The notes below the pieces were generated by a model. That model was given only the letters and a program-made list of their open reading frames with translations, was not told where the DNA came from and did not search any database. Made by a program: the position numbers and the translations under genes. Source: Gnetum montanum (taxonomy: Eukaryota > Streptophyta > Gnetopsida > Gnetales > Gnetaceae). Taken from it: 64,000 bases of DNA. The stretch spans positions 184,501 to 248,500 of the forward strand of contig MNCI01006679.1 in NCBI GenBank assembly GCA_015680685.1, read 5' to 3'. This document shows, piece by piece, positions 57,421-64,000 of the stretch (positions within the stretch are counted from its first letter, which is position 1; every line of letters begins with the position of its first letter).

Positions 57421-58080
57421 AGCAATGATAGAGCCAGAATTTCCTGATGAAAATGTGAGTGCAATAGACATAGTACCCGATGACTATGATGCTATTTTGA
57501 ACTTTGATGGAGCATCCACCTCTCAAGGGGAAGTGCTGCTGCCGTCATCACCTATCGCTCTAGGGAGATCCGACCCTTTGCTTATCGTTTCAACTTTCAC
57601 TGTACCAACAACATAGCAGAGTACGAAGGTCTCCTTAGAGGTCTTACGGTAGCACTAGCTTCAGGCATCGCATGACTTGTGGTCAGGGGAGACTCACAAC
57701 TAGTTTTAAACCAAGTCATAGACATTTATACATGCAAAGCACAACATTTACAACCATACTGTAACTTAGCTAAACACTTAATGAAGCAATTCGAAAACAT
57801 GGACGTGCAACATGTCTCCAGAAACGATAATACCATCATAGACGCACTGGCCACGCTAGTGCTAAACATATCGCCTGACATGTTCCATATGTTGCCAAGC
57901 TCCATAATCAATTGTGCTAAACCCATAACCGATACTCTCGATACACTACCAATTGCATCAGTTAGTACAACACACACGATAGAATGGTATGACGACATAA
58001 AAGAGTACCTTCTACACGGTGAAACACCGCAACATTTGACGAATGCATAAAAAGACACGGTACGAAAGCGTTCTCAGCAA
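57421..58080 (+). pseudogene. Second, archaeal-type RNase H of element D
   Basis: Between RNase H and integrase. AILNFDGASTSQG, then a frameshift near 57,530, then FNFHCTNNIAEYEGLLRGL, VVRGDSQLVLNQV and NDNTIIDALATL. The D-E-D-D catalytic positions (FDG, AEYEG, GDSQ, IDALA) are all present. Such a dual RNase H is known from plant Tat-lineage elements. One TGA near 57,674. Confidence 0.82.
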
Positions 58081-59223
58081 TATGCACTGGTAGGGGATAC
58101 ATTGTGTCATCGATCCTACGAAGGCATACTGCTAACATGCGTTGGTAGCACTGATGCCCAAATCATCGTTGGGAAAGTACACGACGGACTATGCAGAGGA
58201 CACATAGCACCTAAAGCAATGGCAACGAAAATAAGATGCTTAGGCTATTATTGGCCACATATGGAGTATGAATGTCTCTCCAAGACTAAAACATGCAATA
58301 TCTACCAAAAACATGGTAATCTGATCCATGTCCCACCAAATGAGTTGCATACGGCACAAATCACATGGCCCTTTCAAAAGTGGGGGTTGGACCTTATTGG
58401 ACCAATAACACCCTCATCTTCTACAGGGCATAGCTTCATCATAACTACAACAGAGTATTTCACGAAGTGGGTAGAAGCTATCGCCCTTAGAAAGACCACA
58501 TCTAAACATGTATGCAACTTCATTCTTGAAAACATTGTGATCCATTTTGGCATCCCCATGACCATCATCACTGATAATGGGCCACAATTCAAAAGTGCCG
58601 AAACCAAAACTTTCTATGAAAGCCTAGGGATCAAAAACTCATTTTCATCACCTTACTACCCTCAGAGAAATGGGCAAGCAGAAGCCACAAATAAAACCAT
58701 CATTATAGTACTTAAAAAGATGCTTACCCAAAGCAAGAAAAGATGGCATGAGCAGCTGGTATACGCACTATGGGCTTATCATACTACGCATTGGACTTCC
58801 ACAAGTAAGACACCATATAGTCTTGTTTATGGTTCGGAAGCTGTTTTACCCTTGGAATTACAGGTACCATCTTTAAGGATCACACTCTCCAGACTCCTCG
58901 ACGAAGGGCAAAACAATGATCTATGCATTTTTTACTTGGACTTGGTGGAGGAGGAACGTATACGTGCCCTTGATCAGATTGAATGGTACCAAAAGTGGAA
59001 ACAACAATGCCATCGGCATGATGTTCATAAACATCCTATCAAGGAAGGTGACCTTGTGCTTAAGGCCGTTCGAGAACACCTGGACAAATTCTCAGCCAAC
59101 TAGCAAGGGCCATACTTGGTTACCAAAGCATATGAAAACGGAGCATTCAAGCTAGCTGACATGGAAGGGAATGAGCTTGCAAATCCAACCAATCACTTGT
59201 TCTTGAAACCATTCCATGTTTGA
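58081..59223 (+). pseudogene. INT: Integrase of element D
   Basis: Open from 58,102 to a TAG at 59,101-59,103. Zinc-binding part: VHDGLCRGHIAPKAMATKIR then CLSKTKTCNIYQ, where the last Cys of the HHCC pattern is Tyr. Core: LDLIGPITP, ITDNGPQFKSAE and NGQAEATNKTI, so D, D and E are intact. C-terminal part: KEGDLVLKAVREHLDKFSAN, then the TAG at the place of the family's conserved Trp (N-W-x-GPY), then QGPYLVTKAYENGAFKLADM and FLKPFHV to TGA 59,221-59,223. So one TGG to TAG change truncates an otherwise complete integrase. Confidence 0.87.
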
Positions 59224-59545
59224 GGATGGACTCAGGCATGCGTTCATCCTGGAATCACGACGGTAAAATGATACCACAGCTCGCCCTGGAATCATGGCGA
59301 TAAACTGATATCACAAAGTGTCCGCAATGACAATAAACTAGCACTCGTCCGATACGACAGTAAACTGCCACAGTCACATTCGCTAGAGTCCGCTAAGACT
59401 ATAAACTAGTTTGCCTCTTCACAGTCCGCCAAGACTAGAAATTGGCAATGAACCGTCCACCACGACGCTAAATGGGAAATGTCCAACGGATCACGACATA
59501 AAACTAACCCATGATAGTCATGCATGACTATAAAATGGCAATTTC
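59224..59545 (+). repeat. GGCC-dyad / TAAACTAG repeat, copy set 2 of element D
   Basis: Eight to nine loose units directly after integrase: e.g. CCGCAATGACAATAAACTAG, TCCGCTAAGACTATAAACTA and CCGCCAAGACTAGAAATTGG. Here GGCC is replaced by CGC/GAC variants, but the TAAACT core and the spacing of about 35 bp remain. Confidence 0.7.
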
Positions 59546-60430
59546 ATCTCCGGTCCCTTGATTTGTGGCTGCATTCAGACTTCATCAGAATCGCTGCATC
59601 GCTCGCCATTGGCCGATCCTAATGACATAGCTGCCATTCCTATACAGTGCTTGAAATCTCATCCAGTGCCTTTATTTCATCAGTAGTTGTTTAAGTCTAA
59701 GCTTGCTTACTCAATCATGGGTTTCTTGTCTCATTGGAGTTGTGTTTGCAGGATGACACTCAGAAGTGTTCGTACGAGAATGCACTTCATCATAGCAGCA
59801 AGGTATCATATTGTTCCTAACACACGTAACCAGGTTAATCAAGCCACCATCCCCATTTCCCGTTACATTTCCTCTCTATCCCTCAACATACTTAACTCAG
59901 CCACACTCCTGATACACCCAGTACACCCAAAAATTTGAGCACACCATTGCACACTGGAACACTTTTAAGCAGTTGCAACACACAACATGGCACTCGAGCA
60001 TGAGTACAAGATCAAAACAAAGCTCTTCAAAAAAAATACCCTCGGCACTTATGATACAAGCCCCAGGTAGGAAGGAAGTTGTCTTGGGACTAAGTACTCA
60101 TGTCTCGAACACTCAAGAAACATCTCATTACGTGGCTTTGGCTCTTCGCCAATAGGTTTCCTTTAACACTAAACAGAGGTCCTGTTCCTCTAAAGAACGC
60201 AACACACCATCACGTGGCTTTGGCTATGCCAACAAGTCCTCTTAAACACTAAACAAGAATCTTGTTCCGCCAAAGAACATGCACCTCATGTCTTGGTTTC
60301 AAGTCTGCTCGACAATGACTATTGAAAGGAACCAACATGACTCGTATACACACCAGAACATCCCCTTCACCATGCACAATCCATTGATCTCTCCCCAATC
60401 CCCACAATCTCCACTTCCCTATCTAGCTAC
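59546..60430 (+). other. 3' untranslated region of element D
   Basis: No coding frame. Contains a direct repeat of about 70 bp (60,128-60,205 and 60,213-60,290) with CGTGGCTTTGGCT, TTAACACTAAACA and TAAAGAAC/CAAAGAAC. The PPT expected at its end is not visible because the single N at 60,431 marks a junction. Confidence 0.6.
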
Positions 60431-60431
60431 N

Positions 60432-61141
60432 TTACTTCTCCAACAAGAATCAGGCTAAGTCATGACGCTCCCTAGCATGACTAAAGCTTGAGGGCCCCAC
60501 AGATAGCTTCAAGCAGAGTCGAACTCAACAAGGGGCAGTTCCCTGGGATCCGCAGATGACCACGGCAACATCTGCTATCAAACATGGCAACTTCGGAACT
60601 CAAGATACTTTTGTCTGGACTTCGGAACTCAAGAGACGCTAAGAAACGAGAGCAAAAAAAAACCCTATACGTTGAACCTCGACCCTGCACGCTGAGCATC
60701 CAGCCTTTACGCTGTGCCTGCAGTTGAACCCAGCACACAATCATCCCTGCATCAACCGGGGATATTTGTCCTCCTTGTGTCAGAGTCACAACTATGTTAG
60801 ACCGGTGCATTGTAACTTTCATTCCACAATAACATTGCTACATTTCTTTGCTAAAATCTGTTACAGTTTTTTCATTCATTGTTGTATGTTTACTGCTTAC
60901 GCTCCTGTACGTTTACGCTCCATTTCGCACTCGTTACGCCGTTTACGTATAACCCAACGTATAGCATATCGGTGTACGTTCAGGGAAATCCTTGCCTGAT
61001 CCACATGCAGATCACTCAAGGTACTCTGCCTTCGTTAATTCCAGCTTGCCCTCAAGCGAAGGTAGGATCTTCTGTACTTGTTCGGGGATATCATGGTTTC
61101 TGTTTCATTCCAGCCGAAGACCAACGATTTCGGACAGTACA
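60432..61141 (+). repeat. 3' LTR of element D, lacking its start and a large internal part
   Basis: Starts with TTACTTCTCCAAC after the N, about 30 bases into the LTR, and ends CAGTACA before GGACT. Aligns with 44,394-44,565 and 45,343-45,856 with scattered, mostly transition differences. A segment of about 777 bp is replaced by about 24 bp including a second ACTTCGGAACTCAAGA. Confidence 0.88.
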
Positions 61142-61146
61142 GGACT
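61142..61146. repeat. Target site duplication GGACT, right copy (element D)
   Basis: Directly follows the CA end of the 3' LTR; matches 44,357-44,361. Confidence 0.85.
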
Positions 61147-61239
61147 CACTAGAAAAGTTGACATCATCAAGATCTCAAGGAAGCATGTAAAAATTCAAGA
61201 TTGAGGACAAGAAAAAAAGATTTCAAAGTGCAAAGGAAT

Positions 61240-61510
61240 CTTAAGAAAGATGTCTCCAAGAAATAGTAGACATCTTAGCTGAAGTGAAGGAAAATTAGTA
61301 AAGATGTCTCCAAGAAACAATAGAAATCTTTGTCAAATTGAAGGTTGCTCAGATAAAGATGTCTTTGAAAAATAGCGAATTTCTTTCTATTAAGAAATAT
61401 GTATTCATGAAGACATCTTCAAAAAGAAGGCTTTTCATGTGGAGAAGACATCTTTTCATAATAAAGATCTAATGTAGAAAGACATCTCAGCCTCAAAGAA
61501 GACATCTCTA
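61240..61510. repeat. AGATGTCT / AGACATCT words in insertion X
   Basis: At least eight copies of an 8-bp word in both orientations (AAAGATGTCTCCAAGAAA near 61,246, 61,302 and 61,338; AGACATCTT, AGACATCTC near 61,269, 61,421, 61,446, 61,480 and 61,501). AGATGTCT and AGACATCT are reverse complements, so the set forms many possible hairpins or a dimeric binding site. Confidence 0.75.
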
Positions 61511-61819
61511 ATGATCATTAGATAGCCATTGCACAAATTCTAAACTAATTTTTGAAACATATTGGGTAGAAGAAGACTTCATTCGATTTAAAATGTGCAA
61601 ACATTATGTACTATCAAGTGTCAGTGTCAAGTAATCATGTAATCATAATTGTTCATCATTGTACTATCTTTTATTTATTGTAATTGGTCAAAGTGAGTTC
61701 TACCTTAAAGTACAAGGATCAGCAAACTTAGATGCATTCATTCCTTGTAATTATTGTTCTTTTTTGTTTTCTTGCCACGTTGATGTGCTTCTTGTGGGAA
61801 GGCATCTTACTTAGGGTTG

Positions 61820-61985
61820 TTAGGATCTTGTGGGATTGAGCATTAATGTAGCTTCATAACACTCTAAAGTAGAGCTCACATTGTAAAGCTTGTGACATCC
61901 TAGAAACCACATTCTAAGCTACTTAGGACCTTGTAGGGTTGAGTGAATTCATTGTGTTGAATAACTCTAGAGTGGAGCTACCCTT
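61820..61985. repeat. Two-copy repeat in insertion X
   Basis: GGATCTTGTGGGATTGAG ... CTCTAAAGTAGAGCT (about 61,830-61,884) and GGACCTTGTAGGGTTGAG ... CTCTAGAGTGGAGCT (about 61,946-61,980) are diverged copies about 115 bp apart. Confidence 0.55.
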
Positions 61986-62160
61986 CAAACCACATTTTGA
62001 GAGAAAAAAAGTCTAAAGGTTTAATAGCACAAATTATCCCTTGAGTGTGGACTACCCAAGTTGGGGAACCACATTAATTTTGGTGTGTGCTTTATTTCAA
62101 AGAAATTTTAAATTTTGGAAATGTATTCTTCCTCCTCCTTCAATGTTCAATGATTGTCAT

Positions 62161-62345
62161 TCACTTCACTGGAGGTTTGGAATCTATTGAAATCTATGGC
62201 TTTAGATGCCATAGTTAGCTTCACTATCTAAAGGCTCCATAATTCCCTATGTTGTCAAACCATACTACACTCATCATGAGATCTACAACATTGTTGGTGT
62301 AGGCGGGGTTAAGATGTATGGGGGTTTTTAGGTACCAAGAAGAGT
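62161..62345 (-). repeat. 5' LTR of element C, distal part after the insertions
   Basis: Aligns with 26,163-26,350 of the 3' LTR, including ACCAAGAAGAG at the right end. After 62,345 the similarity stops, so the LTR is truncated or interrupted once more. Confidence 0.75.
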
Positions 62346-63105
62346 GAAAATGGTGAACAAAGTGAAGAGGAAGTAGATGAAGCTACCAAATATTCTTAGC
62401 TTATATTTATGGCTCTAATAGAGGAAGATTTACCCCAAGCTACTAATGATTTACAATGTAAAAATGATGAAAGGTATAGTGAATTACAAGAAGAAATTCT
62501 CATCCTTCATTACTTAATTAGAAAGATAAATAAATTTTTGAATAGAAAACTTGATGTAATTGATACTAATTTAAAAGGAGAAATCTTAAATATAATAGCT
62601 AAGATTAAACAATTAACCTCTTTTAACAAGCATTACAAAGATCCTCTAGAAGGAGAAACACAAAAAAGTTATCCTAGGAATGAAAGTTAAGAAAAAGTCT
62701 CACAAGAAGGTACAATCTCAAGCACCAGCATAATCAAGTTTGATAATTTCATTTGTAAGGATATTAATTTATTTTTTTGTAAAAATTGTGGTAGTAAACA
62801 AAATCTTGGTTATTCTCATGATGATCAAAATAGGATTGATGCTTGGTCTTGTCAAAAAGGTTCTTTTAAGAATATTTTATAGACAACAATAGTTGAGAAT
62901 GAAAAGAAATAAAGAATTAAAAGTTCTCTCAAAGACACAAATGATCCAATAAGTGATCATCAAGAACATCATCAATTAGAGTCATCATACAAAAGATCAA
63001 ATGTATGTGAACCAAAAGGTAAGGAGTTACTTCATGATAGAGGATCTCATCTCAAACTTCATTAGTCTTCCTACTCTCAATTACAACAAGGTAAGTCAAG
63101 GTAAG
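62343..63105 (+). pseudogene. Unidentified coding relic, first block
   Basis: One frame runs about 250 codons with only a few stops. It reads SENGEQSEEEVDEATKYS, then FMALIEEDLPQATNDLQ, a helical K/E/I-rich part, FICKDINLFFCKNCGSK and DAWSCQKGSF, and later SYKRSNVCEPKGKELLHDRG. The CKNC ... C spacing could be a metal-binding remnant. It ends at two close donors (AAG GTAAGT at 63,091 and 63,101). It does not match gag or pol of the elements above. I do not recognise the family. It begins exactly where the LTR of C stops, so it may be internal sequence of another insertion that continues outside the window. Confidence 0.45.
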
Positions 63106-63440
63106 TTTATATTTCCTTACTTGCTAAATTTTATGACTTCTAAATTTTTTGACATATAAGAAATGATTTCTCTTGATCAGAACTTATAAGATATTTTTTT
63201 GTAGTATTTTTTATGTGAGTATAAGCATGATTTTTTGAAAATTTGTGGTGTCGCATTTAAAGTAAATTTATTAGGTACTTACTTTGGCTACATTCACAAT
63301 GAACTATACATTGTTCAAGATTTTAAATTAGTTTCATTCATAAACATCATGAATCTTTTCAAGACTTTTTTTTTTTGAAGAAATATTAGTACTAATAGTA
63401 GATTTTAGTATCCACACATGATTTTTACATTGGTTTGCAG

Positions 63441-63640
63441 GGTTGGTACTTTGATGAAAAAAGATTAAGTTGAACCAAAAGGAACTTTAGAATCTGAACT
63501 TTCATAGAGGAAACCTATACCTAATCATCAATTATCATTCAAGGAGGCACTTGTTTAAGGGGAGTCCTATGATGCTCTAGTAGCAAAACTTCATTTCAAC
63601 TCTCCATCATAAAAAAAATAAGTAAAAGAAAGCTTTTTTG
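63441..63640 (+). pseudogene. Unidentified coding relic, second block
   Basis: Follows a good acceptor (GGTTTGCAG). The best frame reads GTLMKKD, VEPKGTLESELS, RKPIPNHQLSFKEALV and GESYDALVAKLHFNSPS, with stops between. It may be the next exon after 63,105. Function unknown. Confidence 0.35.
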
Positions 63641-64000
63641 GTAATATTATATAATTTTTTAAAAAAGTAAGATCCTTATTGGTAAATGCTCCTGAAAATG
63701 TTATAACTTAAATTAAAAGCTCTTTTGTTATATTCACTTTATGTACCTATTATCATTATTGCAAATATTTACTCATCTTTAAGAATCTCAAGTACTCTCA
63801 TTTGTACTCAAAATGGTGTTCCCATTTACCTTTGATAAAACCTGAAGTATATCTATATAGATAGATTTTTTTTTTTGGACAAATAAATATTTGGTTTTGG
63901 TTGCTATTTTACACATTTAAGGTGTTATAATGTGTTACTTTATCTAGTATCATGTTTTTACCTTGTGTTAATTATATTTGATACTGTCAGATTATTTCGT
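63641..64000. other. A/T-rich right edge
   Basis: No coding frame, repeat or signal recognised. Confidence 0.4.

Larger units (their letters stand above)
44362..61141 (+). mobile_element. Element D: youngest Tat-like Ty3/gypsy element, with complete antisense gene
   Basis: About 16.8 kb in the assembly, bounded by GGACT duplications. Order: LTR 44,362-45,856, PBS 45,862, tandem array, gag from 46,449, protease to 50,441, antisense gene 55,203-50,988 on the - strand, an assembly gap, RT-RNase H-second RNase H-integrase to 59,223, and LTR 60,432-61,141. CpG is frequent, unlike A and C, and most motifs are intact, so it inserted much later. Stops in gag, frameshifts in pol and the antisense stops show that this copy is no longer autonomous. 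Confidence 0.92.
44231..62159 (+). mobile_element. Insertion X: probable solo LTR of about 1.14 kb, split by element D
   Basis: Consists of 44,231-44,361 and 61,147-62,159. Ends are TGAC...GTCA, and TCACT occurs next to both ends (44,224-44,228 and 62,161-62,165), one or two bases away from the inverted ends, so the exact border is uncertain. No coding frame. Orientation is not certain. Its internal structure (AGATGTCT words and a two-copy repeat with GAGT/AGAGCT) would suit a long terminal repeat. Confidence 0.5.
25865..62345 (-). mobile_element. Element C: degenerate Tat-like Ty3/gypsy element on the minus strand, its 5' LTR split by later insertions
   Basis: Read right to left: 5' LTR (62,161-62,345 plus 43,925-44,230), PBS (43,895-43,913), gag (41,210-43,028), protease (39,611-40,490), antisense gene on + (33,627-38,787), tandem array (31,080-33,260), pol lacking the integrase core (27,840-30,470), PPT (27,416-27,425), 3' LTR (25,865-27,412). 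Insertion X and element D lie inside the 5' LTR. The LTR half at 62,161-62,345 resumes exactly the sequence broken at 44,230, as shown by comparison with the unbroken 3' LTR (26,170-26,350). Very low CpG and frequent stops make it an old copy. Confidence 0.85.

Overview
This window looks like intergenic DNA of a seed plant with a large, repeat-packed genome. Nearly all recognisable coding matter is retrotransposon, the elements are nested in each other, and the older copies have lost almost all CpG and carry many TAG, TGA and TAA stops from transitions. A gymnosperm would fit, but the sequence does not fix the species. I found no ordinary host gene, tRNA, rRNA or CRISPR array.

Layout. Element A (1 to about 14,830, + strand) is a decayed Ty3/gypsy element of Tat type: gag, protease, antisense-gene remnant, tandem array, RT-RNase H-second RNase H-integrase, PPT, start of a 3' LTR. 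Element B (about 14,990-25,864, +) is a fragment of a related element holding three exons of the same antisense gene; a Ty1/copia element (16,017-21,259, TSD AAATG) sits in its first intron. Element C (25,865 to 62,345, - strand, interrupted) is another decayed relative. Its 5' LTR is split by a likely solo LTR (insertion X, 44,231-62,159). X is split in turn by the youngest element, D (44,362-61,141, +, TSD GGACT). An unidentified coding relic lies at 62,343-63,640.

The main discovery is a gene on the strand opposite to gag-pol, between protease and reverse transcriptase, in all four Tat-like elements. In D it can be read as eight exons (55,203 down to 50,988) with GT..AG introns. All seven splice phases agree, the sum is 1,059 codons, it ends at an in-frame stop, and it has no frameshift, only seven premature TAG/TGA codons. 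Exon 2 is an FCP1/NIF-type HAD phosphatase fold whose catalytic acidic motifs are replaced in every copy, so it reads as an ancestral pseudophosphatase. Exon 4 is an unrecognised domain with basic nuclear-signal-like patches, and exon 7 is helical and charged. Because the introns are antisense to the genomic RNA, they would survive retrotransposition.

Noncoding DNA is patterned around this gene. A, B and C have tandem arrays of about 180-200 bp period just upstream of its first exon. Short GGCC-dyad/TTAAACTAG repeats separate the modules. In D a TACGCTG-type word is amplified in the LTR, the 5' UTR and intron 1. One reading, which is inference, is an element-encoded nuclear regulator with element-specific target arrays.
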